A stretch of DNA of 64,000 nucleotides from the NCBI RefSeq assembly GCF_905171775.1, contig NC_053489.1, positions 396,013,983 to 396,077,982 of the forward strand. Direction: 5' to 3'. Shown one piece after another: positions 11,935 through 23,846 of the stretch (position 1 is the first letter of the stretch; the number at the start of each line of letters is the position of its first letter). Source of the stretch: Rana temporaria (lineage: Eukaryota > Chordata > Amphibia > Anura > Ranidae). Made by a program: the position numbers and the translations under genes. The notes beneath the pieces are model-generated. The model did not search any database and was not told where the DNA came from. It saw nothing but the letters and a program-made list of their open reading frames with translations.

Positions 11935-12940
11935 TCTACTAGGGAATGTTTATTTTATTGTGCTCATTGTATTAAGCTAAAAAAAACAAAAAAAAACTGA
12001 AGATGTAATACTACTTTAAGCTGTAATGTATTTACTTTTAATTTGGGCTGCAGAATCGTATAAAATCAATCAAATCAATATTATCTTGCAGTAAAAAACG
12101 TTTAAAATATCCTAAAAACAGGGGTTCGTTCTTTATCTTAAGGGACACCTTGCTTTCCAGCATTCAGATTTTGGTGTTTGGAAGTACTCAAGTTGAACAG
12201 GACCGGAGCAGCCACAGCTGTATCAGCTTAAGCGATGGGTCAGGAGCCAGCACTCTGCAAGAAGAGTGATTTTGGAAATGGCTAGAAGCTTGGAACACTG
12301 TTGCTTACTGTCCTAAGGGAACAAACTGTGGTATTGGAGAATTCAGAAAAGAAGGTATTTGCAGCTCAACTTTTAAAGCGATCTTTTCTCTGGAGCTGGA
12401 AATGACAAAGGCAGGAACTCCATGCACTCAATTCACATGGTTTGCATTTAAAGAGCACATTATCCTATTATAGATTTTATTCCTGAAGTAGAATATGCAG
12501 TTTATCCCGTTTGAGTGTTGGATTTTTGTGTCTCAGATAGCTTTTTGCTATATGCACATAAGTATTTGTAATAAAGCCACTACCCACTGTGCATTATGTG
12601 TTTTTAATGTTTTTGTATGCTCGTGAGGGAAAGAGGGAATCAACATGGGTGAGAAGCATTGGATTGCTGGGCAATGCAATGCCTTTCATTTGGTACGTAT
12701 AGGAATTTCCCTATGTCTGCCATACGTACCATAAGTAATATCTTCTACCATAAAGAAGGAGTTTGTGTGGTCAGACTTGTGAGCATTTTGGCAAGCCGTA
12801 GGCATAAGCATGAACATTTTGCATGCTATGTAACAGCATGTACCAGATGTAAAACATTGGATGACAGTTCAGAGAAAAACAAAAGTTTTCACACTTACCA
12901 GCTAGCTTGCAGGAAAAAAAATACACTGCCTAACACTTAT
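11935..12940. other. Unclassified intronic stretch
   Basis: No repeat termini or exon-like frame recognised. A 119-codon frame at 12659 runs into the MITE at 12941 and has no known motif. Confidence 0.4.
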
Positions 12941-13360
12941 GCCGCGTACACACGATCGGAATTTCCGACAAGAAATTTTCGATGGGAGCTTGTTGTCGGA
13001 AATTCCGACCGTGTGTAGGCTCCATTGGACATTTGCTGTTGGAATTTCCGACAACAAAAATATGAGAGCTGGTTCTCAAATTTTCCGACAACAAGTTTTA
13101 TTGACGGAAATTCCGATTGTGTGTACACAATTCCAACTCACAAAATTTCACGGATGCTCAGAATCAAGCAGAAGCGCCGCACTGCCTATTGAACTTCATT
13201 TTTGTCGGCTTATCGTACATCTTGTACGTCACCGCGCTCTTGACGTTTGGAATTTCCGACAACATTTGTGTGACCGTGTGTATGCAAGACAAGTTTGAGC
13301 CAACATCCGCCAGAAAAAATCTGCGGTTTTGTCGGAATGTCCGATCGTCTGTACATGGCA
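12941..13360. mobile_element. MITE, GCCGCGTACACACGATCGGAA family (copy B2)
   Basis: Starts GCCGCGTACACACGATCGGA and ends CCGATCGTCTGTACATGGC. Internal GGAATTTCCGAC words are repeated in both orientations. It shares with B3 (31346) and B4 (19560) a single-copy segment reading CATGCTCAGA-TCAAG and TGAACTTCATT. The overlapping frames of about 100 codons on both strands are palindrome artefacts. Confidence 0.85.
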
Positions 13361-13721
13361 TTACAGTATCTAGAAACAGAGACAGGTTTGCCTGGAGAGC
13401 GCCCTCTCCACCTTAAAGGCACAGGGACACGTTAGAGTCTCAGCAAGTTTACAATGGCAGCTGAAGATGTCCCATGTGTCCCTATGCCAATTCCAGCAAG
13501 CAAGCTATAGAAAATGGCAGTTGGCTCAACAGTGCCATGGTAGTTCATTGAGAACTACAAGCCGACAGTCACAAAGGCTGCCAGACCTTGTAGTTTTCTA
13601 TTCACAGAATTCTGTGAATGAGTGGCATGCCCGGGCGGGCAGAGAATGACACAGAGCAGGGGAAGATCACCTGCCGCCTGTCACATAAGGGAGCTGAGGA
13701 GTCTTGGGGGCCAATAGATTT

Positions 13722-13787
13722 GTAACATGTTACATGTTACACCCTGAATATGGGTGTAACAAGTTACAAAAAGTGAACTTATCCTTT
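13722..13787. repeat. Fragment of the GTAACATGTTACATG repeat
   Basis: TTTGTAACATGTTACATGTTA and AGTGAACTTATCCTTTA are both also present in the larger MITE at 27645-28409. Here only a short piece with the TCCTTTA end remains. Confidence 0.6.
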
Positions 13788-13887
13788 AGGCTCCCCTTTG
13801 GCTCCTCCTCCACCCCAAAGCATACAGCGATATATAGATCAGAAGCCCAGCCACTCCATTACATAGCCTTGGACTACACCTCACAAG

Positions 13888-14430
13888 GGGCCAGATTCAC
13901 AGCGGAGATACGATGGAGTATCTCAGATACTCCGTCGTATCTCTCAGAGAATCTATGCGACTGATTCATAGAATCAGTTACGCATAGATAGCCCTAAGAT
14001 CCGACAGGTGTAATTGTTTTACACTGTCGGATCTTAGGATGCAGTACCGCGGCCGCCGCTGGGGGGAGTTTGCGTCGTATTCCAGCGTCGGGTATGCAAA
14101 TTAGCAGTTACGGCGATCCACGACGGATTTTCGCGTTCGTACGTCGTCGCTAGTATAGTTTCTCGTTGCAATTTTAGGCGTCGTTTGACCTGCCCTAACT
14201 TTAGACAGCACACGTATGTGCTGTTTAAAGTATGGCTGTCGTTCCCGCGTCGAAATTTAAGAGCGCGCCTAATTTAAATGGCACACGCCCATTTGAATTA
14301 CGCGGGCTTACGCTGGAGGCTGCCAGCGTAGGTTATCATTGCAAGTGCTTTGTGAATCAGGCACTTGCGATGAAAACTTGCGGCGGTGTAACGTACGTTA
14401 CGCCGCCGCACTTCTACGTGAATCTGGCCC
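13888..14430. mobile_element. GGGCCAGATTCAC MITE (copy A1), AAG target duplication
   Basis: Termini GGGCCAGATTCACAGCGGAG and ...CTACGTGAATCTGGCCC are inverted, flanked by AAG (13885-13887 and 14431-14433). It carries the hairpin CCTAAGATCCGACAGGTGTA / CACTGTCGGATCTTAGG and the inner box TATGGCTGTCGTTCCCGCGT shared by all family members. A 3-bp duplication and GGG(C/G)CAGAT ends suggest PIF/Harbinger. It is GC- and CpG-rich compared with the surrounding DNA. Confidence 0.88.
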
Positions 14431-14433
14431 AAG

Positions 14434-14972
14434 GTTCCCAGAGTCCTGCATGAAAGCTTATGGGTTCTCCTGGCTTTAGTTCTCCCCCTACTGACCGGAG
14501 GAAGGATGGTGCAGCATGTCTCTGGTATCACAGGAAAAAAAGGATATAATAAAGCAATATCTCAATCTCCATATTACTGTAGTCCAAAGCCCCTGCTACA
14601 AGTATTCTGTATTTGAAATGAGCATATTAATACTCATAATTATGTGCACACTTATGTTTGTACAGTAATATATTATTATTATTACTATTAGTGCCTAACA
14701 AAGTTCAGATAAACAGATCTACAACATAGTTACAGCTCCACAGGAGACATGACAAACAGAAGCTGATCATAATATAAATACTTCGTCCTTTCAGCTTGTG
14801 CTGCCTCATAATTGACCACAGGATTCAGTATTTTCTTAATGAAGTACAGAAACTACAAAGGATTTTAGTTTGGGAGGAATTATAACCACATAAAAAGCAA
14901 CAAATATGCAATGGAACTATAATATATATATATATATATATATATCCACTTCCATACCAGGCAGATAGAGAT
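14434..14972. other. Unclassified stretch with an (AT)n microsatellite
   Basis: A dinucleotide AT run is near 14922-14946. No gene features were seen. Confidence 0.5.
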
Positions 14973-15718
14973 TTCTTTTGGTGGTATTTGATCACCTCGA
15001 TCACCTGCGATTTTTATTTTTTGCGCAATTTGGCACTGGGCACTCATAGGCGACACTGATGGGCACTCATGGGTGGCACTGGTATGTGGGCACTGGGCAT
15101 GGGTGGGCTCTGGGCATGGATGGGCACTGAGAGGTGGCACTGATGGACACTGAGGGGTGGCACTGATGGACACTGAGGGGTGGCACTGAGGGCATTGCTG
15201 GGCATCACTTGTTTATCCCAGTGCCCATGTTGCCAGTCAGTGCCCATTTGTGGGCACTGATTGGCATCTTTCTCATTTTTTTTTTTTTACTGCCCCCTTC
15301 CCTGGTGGTCCAGTGTGGGCTTCCCTGGTGGTCCAGTGTGGGCATCCGAGGGGGGCTGCACTGATAAACAATCAGTGCGAACCCCCCTGTCAGGAGAGCC
15401 ACTGATCAGGTCTCCTCTACTCACGTCTATCAGATGCGAGTGAGGAAGAGCCATCAACGGCTCTTCCTGTTTACATCGTGATCAGCCATGATTGGACACG
15501 GCTAATCACGTGGTAAAGAGCCTCCCCAGGAGGCTCTTTACCGAGATCGGAGATGCAGGGTGTCAGACTAACACCCCGCATCACCGATCGCCGCGCTGCG
15601 TGCCCCCACGGACGTGCGCCGGCATGAAATCCTGCAGGACGTCAATAGACATCCAGTCAGGTTTTCACAACCACTTCCCGGACGTCAATTGTCTTTTGAC
15701 CGGGCGGGAAGTGGTTAA
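14973..15718 (-). mobile_element. TTAA-type MITE with internal minisatellite
   Basis: It shares GGTGGTATTTGATCACCTC, the GCGATTTTTATTTTTTGCGC box and the GAAGTGGTTAA end with the elements at 708 and 41150. Between 15045 and 15260 the GGGCACTGATGGGTGGCACTG minisatellite has expanded. The right end is TTAA (15715-15718); the left end is truncated. Confidence 0.65.
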
Positions 15719-16044
15719 ATATAGGTTGAGCTGTCTTTTCTTCTGTGCACCTCTGCACATTTGACCCTGAAAGTGATTTTAAAGGAAATGGTACTAAATC
15801 AAATGGGGGATTCAGCTACCAACTACAGTTAAACTAAAGTTGTTTTTGTGATCGTTTTAACTCTATCTACAATAACTGTAGCTAGTGATGTTGACAGTGG
15901 TTCCAAATACAGCATCCCTGCAAGACAAAGCAAGCAACTCATTAGTAGTTAGTAGTGTTTCCTTTCAAAGAATATGTTACCCCAGCATTTCATATTCCTG
16001 ATACTTGTCTGTTCTTCCATCTACTTGTACTAAAAACTTGTCAT

Positions 16045-16586
16045 GTCCGCTTTGTGGGGGGGGGGGGGTGCTGCCGCCTGAAATTGAGAAAAAATATAAA
16101 AAAAGGGGGGTAGCCACCTGGGGCCCTGGGGACCTCTGAGCCCTTTAATAAAAAATAAATTAATAAAAATATATTAAAAAAAATAAACATTTATAGAAAA
16201 TACATAAAAAAAGGGAGGTTGCCATCCGGGGCCCTGGGGACCTCTGGGCCTTTTAATAAAAAATAAAAAAATATAAACAAAAATAAAAAAATAAACATTT
16301 ATAAAAAAAATAAAAAAAGGGGGGGTTGCCACATGGGGCCCTGGGGACCTCTGAGCCCTTTAATAAAAATATATATATATTAAAAAAATTTAATTTTTTT
16401 TATAAAAAAAAGGGGGGTTGCCCTTTTTTATAATGGTTTTATATATAGAGAGAAAAAACAGCGAAGAAAAAAATTGCATGAGAGAATCATTTCGTTACAG
16501 CTTCCTTAATATTAAACTAATTTGAAAAAAAGTTAAATGTTTGTATTAAAAAAAAGGGGGTTGCCTGGGGGACCTCTGGGCCCTTT

Positions 16587-16628
<42 letters not shown>

Positions 16629-16845
16629 GGGGTCCGGGGCCCTGGGGACCTCTGAGCCCTTTAATTAAAAAATATATATATAAAAAATATATATATATTA
16701 AAAAAAATGTAATTTTTTTTATAAAAAAAAGGGGGATGCCCTTTTTTATAATGGTTTTATATATATATAGAGAAAAAACAGCGAAGAAAAAAATTGCATG
16801 AGAGAATAATTTCGTTACAGCTTCCTTATATTAAACTAATTTACC
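16045..16845. repeat. Tandem array of GGGGTTGCC...GGGGCCCTGGGGACCTCTG units
   Basis: The block GGGGCCCTGGGGACCTCTGRGCCCTTTAATA recurs at least five times (near 16120, 16230, 16335, 16565 and 16635; the 16565 copy is partial), separated by A-rich and (AT)n spacers. A longer segment starting GCCCTTTTTTATAATGG is duplicated at 16419-16523 and 16735-16842. An (AT)n tract lies at 16590-16625. Units vary in length because the A/T spacers slip. No coding role. Confidence 0.85.
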
Positions 16846-16849
16846 AAAA

Positions 16850-17917
16850 ACATTTTATTTCCCTTTGGATAGTATAGGGAAGGGTTATACCTTGGCCATG
16901 CTTTTCTTGTTGTCGGTGTCCCAGTTCCACTTCCTGTTTAGGTGACAGATGTTCTCTGGGACAGGAAATGTGATAAAAATGAACACTAATGATTCTGTCT
17001 GTATCCTCATGGACATTTCCCATTTACTTTCTGTCCCTGGATTCTTTTTTTAGAAATGTTTTGATCAAATATTCTATTAAATACAATAGCCTTGGGTTTA
17101 GAGACCACATAAAGCCCACAGGTAATGTCGAAGACCCAAAAGCCGAATTATGAATCACGTAATGTCAAAACCTGCAGGTGAACTGTGGAGTTGTAATTAC
17201 TTTGCTTATTTATTTTAATCACCTAGATGGCTTTCATCAACATTTCCCTCTCTAAGACCAGCTCATCTCTCCTCCCCTTGCTTTTCTTTTATTTACGTCT
17301 CGTGAGATATTCCAGCTGCTATTAGAAGCCATTTAACAGCTATTATAGCACTATACTTCCGTCCAGAAATGTCCTTTTGTAAAATATTTAACAGCCTAAG
17401 TGGGCTACTTTACAAAATCTATCCATTTCAATATTTGTGATTGGGTGGAATATTTTGTTGGAAATTTATGAATTATTAAATTTATTAGGAGTCCCTTAAT
17501 GGGAACCATTATTTGCAAGTCTGTTTATGTGGAAATTATGTTCACAATTAACCATCAAGAAAACTCTAATATTATACATTTTATAGTTTACAGGATTATA
17601 CAATAAATCATACTAAATTGCAAACCTTTATATTGAAATGCACAATGAAAATTCAAGAATGTTCATTAGCACATTACTGAATTACTCAATCGGTCAATCA
17701 AACTTCATTTTCTAATATATGAAGTAAAAGGCGAAACTTTCTATTTTTTATTTTTTTTGCTATCTGTGTCTGATTAGGGAGTTTTCCCCTCACTTCCTGT
17801 GCCATACCCAAAACAGGAAGTGAAAGGAAAGCCCTCCAAAGTGAGAGAGAACCTGGTTGTCACCAGGGTCACCAGAACAAGTGTTCCCATTGGAATATTC
17901 CACCTATATGCCTATAT
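16850..17917. other. Unclassified intronic stretch
   Basis: AT-rich, without repeat termini or exon-like frames that I can identify. Confidence 0.45.
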
Positions 17918-18187
17918 GCCTCGTACACACACACATCCCGTCGGATAAAAAAAACAATGGTTTTCCAGACGGAATTCCTCTCAAGCCTGCCTTGCATACA
18001 CACGGTCACACAAAAGTCCGGTGAACTTTTGACTGCCAAGAACACGGTGACGTAAAATACTACGACGAGCATGCTCTAAATTGTTTCCGAACATACATGT
18101 TTTTTTCCCTTCGGAAAAGCATACAGATGAACGGTTTTCCCACTAGGATTTTTTCCTGATGGGAAAAAAGAGATCCTGCTCTCCTTT
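17918..18187. mobile_element. Truncated GTACACAC-family MITE (copy B5)
   Basis: Starts GCCTCGTACACACACACATC with inverted GGTTTTCC...GGAAAACC-type words, and includes a TGACGTAAAATACTACGACG box related to the family. The right terminus is missing; the sequence abuts the Tc1 relic that follows. Confidence 0.5.
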
Positions 18188-18194
18188 TCTTCAA

Positions 18195-18690
18195 GTCCAA
18201 AGTCAGTGCAGCCCTCTACCAGAAAATTCTAGAGCACTTCATGCTTCCCTCTGCTGACCAGCGTTTTGGAGATGCTGATTTCATTTTCCAGCAGGACTTG
18301 GCATCTGCCCACACTGCCAAAAGTACCAATACCTGGTTTAAGGATCATGGTATCACTGTGCTTGATTGGCCAGCAAACTCGCCTGCCATAGAGAATCTAT
18401 GGGGTATTGTGAACAGAAATGTGAGAGACACCAGACCCAACCATGCAGATGAGCTAAAAGCCACTATCAAATAAACCTGGGCTTCCACCTCAGCAGTGCC
18501 ACAGGCTGATCGCCTACATGCCACTACGCATCGATACAGTAATTCATGAAAAAGGCTTTCCGACCAAGTATTGAGTGCATACTATACTGTACATGGACAT
18601 ACTTTTCAGTAGGCCAAAAATTCTGTATTAAAAATCCTTTTTTTTTATTGGTCTTATGTAATATTCTAATTTTTTGAGATACAGAATTTT
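18195..18690 (+). pseudogene. Tc1/mariner transposase, 5'-truncated relic
   Basis: Residues FQQDLASAHTAKSTNTWFKD and DWPANSPAIENLWGIVNRN are the C-terminal catalytic part of a Tc1-type DDE transposase: the second catalytic Asp sits in FQQD and the Glu in IEN. Compared with the related copy at 60221-61820 (SPDVNPIENLWG), about three codons are deleted between SP and IE. The downstream ATTCTAATTTTTTGAGAT resembles the transposon's inverted-repeat end. The first two thirds, including the DNA-binding domain and first Asp, are missing. It cannot make an active enzyme. It probably belongs to the same family as the 60-kb element but is much older. Confidence 0.88.
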
Positions 18691-18697
18691 GAGTTCA

Positions 18698-19212
18698 ATG
18701 CCACCTACAAGTGCCCATCAGTGGGGCCTTTCAGTGCAAATCAGTGTTGCCTATCAATGCCCATCGGTGCCACCTATCAATGCCCATCAGTGCCGCATAT
18801 CATTGCCCATCAGTGCTGCATATTGGTGACCATTATCAGTGCCCATCAGTGCCACCTCATTAGTGCCACCTCACCAGTGCTCATGAGTGCCTGCCTTATT
18901 AGTGCCCATCATTGCCTGCCTTATCAGTGCCCGTCAGTGCAGCCTTATAAGTGCCCATCAATGAAGGAGAAAACTTACTTATTTACAACATTTTATAACA
19001 GAAACAAAGAAAAATAAATATTTTTGGATCACCCCAGTGGTGATCAAATACCACCAAAAGAAAGCTCTATTTGTGGGAACTAAATGATATAAATTTAGTT
19101 TGGGTACAGTGTTGCATGACTGTGCAATTGTCATTTAAAATGCAACAGTGCTGAAAGCTGAAAATTGGCCTGGGCAGGAAGGGGGGAAATTGCCCTGTAT
19201 TGCAGTGGTTAA
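18698..19212 (+). mobile_element. TTAA-type MITE, partial, with TGCCCATCAGTGCC minisatellite
   Basis: Plus-strand partial copy of the element at 41150. It has a minisatellite of TGCCCATCAGTGCCACCTATC-like units (18710-18965), then GGTGATCAAATACCACCAAA, GCTCTATTTGTGGG and TGTGCAATTGTCATTTAAA in the family order, ending GCAGTGGTTAA at 19212. The left end is missing. Confidence 0.65.
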
Positions 19213-19559
19213 AGATTACTTGTGTGGGAAAACCTTAAAATAGACGTATAAATACTCACACGTGTGTGCCCTAACTCAAGGAATCTAGTCACGCTTTTTT
19301 AGACCCTAATGTACACTGAGGCTCTTTTAATGCTTTTCTACTGGCAGAAGAAGCTGTGTTTTTTTAAAAGCGTGTAGGCGTGTTTAGGTGCATCAAGAGC
19401 TTGGGTGTTTATTCTTTTCATTGGCCAGAATATTCATTTATTTTGGCCATTGAAATTGATAAACACACAAGCAATAAATGCACTTAGCACTTATACACGA
19501 TAACACTTGTTTTCACAGCCAGAATATTCTTCTCTTGAACGTGATGCTTTTTTTCAGCT

Positions 19560-19835
19560 TAAGCCGTGTACACACAATTGGTTTGTCCGATGAAAACAGA
19601 CCGATGGACTGTTTTCATCTGAAAAACCGACCGTGTGTGGGCTCCATCAAGTCTTTTTTCCATCGGTAAAAAAAAATAGAACATGTTTTAAATTTTTCTT
19701 ATGGATAAAAAAACAAAAAAATCTGTTAGTCTGTGTGGAACTCCATCGGAGAAAAATCCATGCATGCTCAGATTCAAGTCGGCGCATGCTCGTAAGCATT
19801 GAACTTCATTTTTTTCGGCTCGTCGTAGAGTTTTT
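19560..19835. mobile_element. GTACACAC-family MITE, 3'-truncated (copy B4)
   Basis: Starts AAGCCGTGTACACACAATTGG, contains GAACATGTTT (19679-19688) and the ATGCTCAGATTCAAG ... TTGAACTTCATTTTT segment of B2 and B3. The right terminal repeat is replaced by another repeat beginning AAGTGCTTTGGATTACAAG. Confidence 0.7.
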
Positions 19836-19935
19836 TTATACCCTGTCAAAAAATGCTTTGATATACAAGTGCTTTGGATTACAAGCATGTTTCTGGAACG
19901 AATTGTGCTCGCAAACCAAGGTTTTACTGTAGTAT

Positions 19936-21420
19936 ATATGTAACCAAAGACTTTCAAAAGAGTGTTCTGTGTTGCTTTGCCTATTCAAAGCAAGTAAAAT
20001 GCTTTTTTGATTGTCATAACACACATGATGATATCTAGGTGTGCTAGAAGCCTCTCTGAATAGGACTGGCCTACGAATCATCAATAAAATGCAATCAATA
20101 GCACCTTGCGTATCGCCTGCAGCTTCCAATGACTTTCATCTGCTCTTTCTGTTCCCATGTGTAGTAAATAAACTAGCAGTGTTACCAAAACCTCAATACC
20201 AAAAGAATTGATTGAAACGATTCTCTAAAGGCTGAAATAAAAATAAAATACACAACAGTAGTATACAAAGTCCATGTTAGAGATCAGTACACAATGTAGG
20301 ACAATAGCATCTTCAAACAAAAGCTGCTTGTTGACTAAAATGTCTAGAAACATTAAATAAATGACATTTTCCTTTGAAAATCTACGGTTCTTCTGCATAG
20401 TCTAATCCGATCTACTATGTATTTTTATGTAGGGATTGTTAAAATTGAAGGAGTCAAGGCATTTGCTATAAATCTAGTCCACCCGCCAAGCTAAGATCTG
20501 GTGGGTTAGAGTGCTTCTACATGTTGGGCCGTTGGATAAACCTTTTGCATGCTTTATTTTATGGTGTTTTGTGGCTTGAATGAGTAAAAGAATCTGTAGA
20601 AAATTTCTACAAACTTGTTGCAGTCTTTAGGTAACATTTTTCTAGCGAGTGTTTTGGTTTTGAGAAAGGCTGCAGTGCCATCTATTGCTGAATTTCAGAA
20701 AACTGCTTTGTGAAGACCATTGTGACCATGCCAACCATTTATCTCCTTAGCTGGAGAGAAAATGATTTTATTAATTGCTTCATTTATCCCCTTTCCTTTT
20801 GCCTAGATGCGATTGGCTAGGCTGGTAACTAGTGGGACTGGGCTCACAGACTCAAACCAGTGACTGCCATATGTCTCTTATTAGCCCTGGACGTTAATTG
20901 CAAGGCAGCAGGAAGAAGCATTATTAAATATCAAAGTAAATGCTCTGGCTGTAACCCCTTCTGCACCACATGTGGTTGAAGTAAACTGGAGTACCTCAGG
21001 CAGTGAAGAGGTTTATAACACACCAGAAGTTAAATGAAAACATTCAGCTACATGACAACTATTCTATTTGTGTGGCTGATGAAGAAGGGTATTACATTTC
21101 TTTTTTGTTGTTGTTTTTTTGAACAGGGTAAGTGTGGGCTGTGGGTCATGCTAGGAGATCTCTTCTCTGAAAAGTAGTAGCAGAATCTAGTAGGCTGGTA
21201 TTACATGTGTTGCATTATTATTCATAAGTAATTATAGCTTATATATTTTAGTATATTTGGCATTTATATAAAGTAAAACATAGTGTAACCATACACATTA
21301 ATTTTACTGTTTGATTGCTAAAATGCCAGGCTTATTGATTTCTTAATTCTATAGAAAAAATGTGAAAAACTTGAAAATGGCCAAACCCTCCATCCAATTG
21401 TTTGACGAGATTTGTCACCT
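19936..21420. other. Unclassified intronic stretch
   Basis: No repeat boundaries, exons or RNA genes were recognised. It is one of the longer stretches without visible transposon ends, so it is a place where conserved non-coding elements could lie. Confidence 0.45.
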
Positions 21421-21421
21421 T

Positions 21422-22372
21422 TAGCCTAATGCTGATCTTACATGGGTTATTTTTTATTTTGTTCAACCAGCACGTTGGTCAAAAACATATGACCCCATTC
21501 CCTTATCCACACATTTGAGGTGGATGGGGGATTCCTTGCCTCTGCGCTATTGTATTCTGACAACATGGAGGCTCCCCTGCTGTCAGAATGCAAAGATCAG
21601 CACTGCAGCCTATTGCCTGTGATGCTGATTGAGCGGGTTTTATCCAACAGGGTGGTTGAACAGAAGGCAAACAGTAGGTTGGTTTCTGTTCAACCACACA
21701 TAAATCAAGTTTTGGCCAGCCCGTGCTGAACCTGCCAAATTTCGATCCATGTAGGGCAGGGGTGCCCGACCTTTTGAAGAGTGAGGGCCACTTAAGCGAC
21801 TTGGTAACCGGTCGTGGGCCACAATGAGCGGAGAGGAGGGTGGCAGCCCACTCTACTCTATAGAGCCCACTCTACTTTTTTTTCTAGCGGATTGGATTGG
21901 AGGTAGGCATTTGTAAATGGACACAAGTCCATTTACATCTGCCACTCCTTAGAGGTGAATAGAGGGTCCGATTGGGTCAAACTGACTGTGTGAAAGGGGC
22001 CTATGGCTACTTTCACACTGATGCACTGTTGTTTACCTGCACTGCGAGTGCAGCACGGTTCACCTGTGGCTTTCCCGCAGGTTAGCTGCACTTTGCCATA
22101 GACTTCTATTATATCCTGTAGGTGTGGTGCACTTTCGGAAAGCACACCAAACCCGCAGGTAATAGCAGTCTGCTCTGCACCTGTGGATCAGTTTAAAAGC
22201 AGCCCAGTAACCACTGCAGAACAGATATGCCTTTAATAACAGTATTCTATTGTATTCCATCCCAGAGAAGGAGGTCACGGGACACATCAGAGGGCTCCGC
22301 GGGCCACATGTGGCCCCTGGGCCACTGGTTGGGCACCCCTGATGTAGGGCCATCCAAAGGCTAAGCTTACAG
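21422..22372 (+). repeat. Interspersed repeat E, copy 1, split by a hAT MITE
   Basis: It shares with copies at 23100 and 24476 a TTATTTTTTATT-TTCAACCAG start, GATGTGGATGGGGGA-type and GTATTGTATTCTGACA boxes, and the CAAATTTCGATCCATGTA end. The hAT element at 21757-22341 interrupts the last block; its flanks ATGTAGGG join to the expected CCATGTA-GGCC order. Confidence 0.75.
21757..22341. mobile_element. hAT-family MITE with perfect 8-bp target duplication
   Basis: Termini CAGGGGTGCCCGACCTT and ...GGTTGGGCACCCCTG are inverted repeats of the hAT (CAGGGGTG) type. ATGTAGGG flanks both sides exactly (21749-21756 and 22342-22349). The body has GCGGGCCACATGTGGCCCC near the right end, as in many hAT MITEs. 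The 585-bp length leaves no room for a transposase. Confidence 0.95.
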
Positions 22373-23099
22373 GTTTGTGGTTGATCTGTGTTTTTCCCAC
22401 CTCCCAAACGTGTACCTACAAGCAGACATGGCGGCCACTTGGGTCTGCTTACACTGCTGATATTGTCATTTTAACTCAGCATGTCATGTTTGACAGGTGG
22501 CGCTGCCTGTCAAACTCACCAAATTAGGTAATTGGGACCACACCACAACTGTGTGTCAAACATAGCTATGGCAGTTGCAGCATGGTATTCGGGAGAAGGC
22601 AGTATCACCTTCTGAATGCGTGTACACAAGTTCTAAAGCACCCCTGAAAAAGCGATCCACCACAGATCCTAGATTTCAGATCCTCCCCAGGGTAAAAACA
22701 CTGTCCAGCATCTTAAAGGAAGCTTGAAAGTACAGATGTTGCTGTTGGCTGTTGCTGAAAATATTAGCTGCCTGTTTGTCATGCTGACCCAGTAGTCGTG
22801 AGTCAAAGACCCAGAACAAATATGCAGCAAATGATGTCAGAATTCCTGATTTGTGTATTTGTTCTAGTTCAAAGACTTGCAAGGTTTTTCAGCCAAGCAA
22901 ATTACACTTACAGGAGGTCAGCAATGGCAGCCTCCAGACTTGTTTTAGGACGAGCTACCGCTAATGAAATCAACTAAATGTTTGCACTGGATTAAGATTG
23001 CTACCGTTCCTAAATTAACTCTTCTGTTTAAATATATAGTATGTACATAGGTGAATTCAAGGTAACTTGTAAGTATTTGACTGAAGTGGTCTAAACCCT
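22373..23099. other. Unclassified stretch
   Basis: Nothing recognised beyond short low-complexity words. Confidence 0.4.
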
Positions 23100-23408
23100 A
23101 AAGCAGCCCATAGATTAGTATTTTTTTTAGTTCAACCAGTAAGTTGAATAAAAAAATAAAAAAAAACACTTGATTTCCCCATCCTCCCACCAAGGTATTG
23201 TATTCTGATGGCAGGGAGACATTCCTACTGTCAGAATACACTGATCAGTGCTGCCGGAAGCGTATATCCAACAGTGCTAATCAAGCAGGGTAAATCCAAC
23301 CGGCTGGTTTTACAGATGTCAATTGGTAGATTGATTCCTGTATACCCAGTCTGCCCGGTCCCTGTTGAACCTGACAATATTTTCCATCCTTGTATGGCCA
23401 GTTTTACT
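23100..23408 (+). repeat. Interspersed repeat E, copy 2
   Basis: Same order of boxes as copy 1: AGTTCAACCAGTAAG, CCCCATCCTCCCACCA, GTATTGTATTCTGATGG, GTCAGAATACACTGATCAG, CTGTTGAACCTGACAATATT, CATCCTTGTATGGCCAG. Non-coding. Confidence 0.75.
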
Positions 23409-23846
23409 TAAAGTGGTTGTAAACCCACTTTTTTTACTTTTACCTACAGGTAAGCCTATAACAAGGCTTACCTGTAGGTAAGGAGAATATCTCCTAAACC
23501 TGCACGGTTTAGGAGAAATTCCCCTCGCAATGCGGGCGGCGCATGCACAGGGGGGAATCCACCGGGAAAGGACCGGCATTCGCCGGACCGTGCCGATTTG
23601 AAATCTCCCACGCGCGGGAGTGAAGTCATCGCCGCTCCAGCCAATCACAGCGCTGGAGCGGTGATACCCGGAAGACACGCCGGAGCAAGATCACATCCTG
23701 CTCGGCGTGGACCAGGTAAGTGGTGTTCACCTCGTTCTGAGGTAAGTATTTCATAATCGGCTAGTATGCGGTGCATACTAGCCGATTATGCCTTTTGCCT
23801 TGCAGGTTTAAAAAAAAAAAGTTTATGCGGTTTACAACCGCTTTAA
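23408..23846. mobile_element. MITE with TTAAAG(T/C)GGTTGTAAACC termini
   Basis: Left TTAAAGTGGTTGTAAACCCA and right GCGGTTTACAACCGCTTTAA are inverted repeats. Inner hairpins pair too (AGGTAAGCCT / AGGCTTACCT, GGCTAGTATGCGG / CCGCATACTAGCC). It inserted next to repeat E copy 2 at a TTAA. Confidence 0.88.

Noticed and set aside
12939..13422. Overlapping frames of 99-119 codons on both strands
   Set aside because: They come from the inverted repeats of MITE B2; no known domain.
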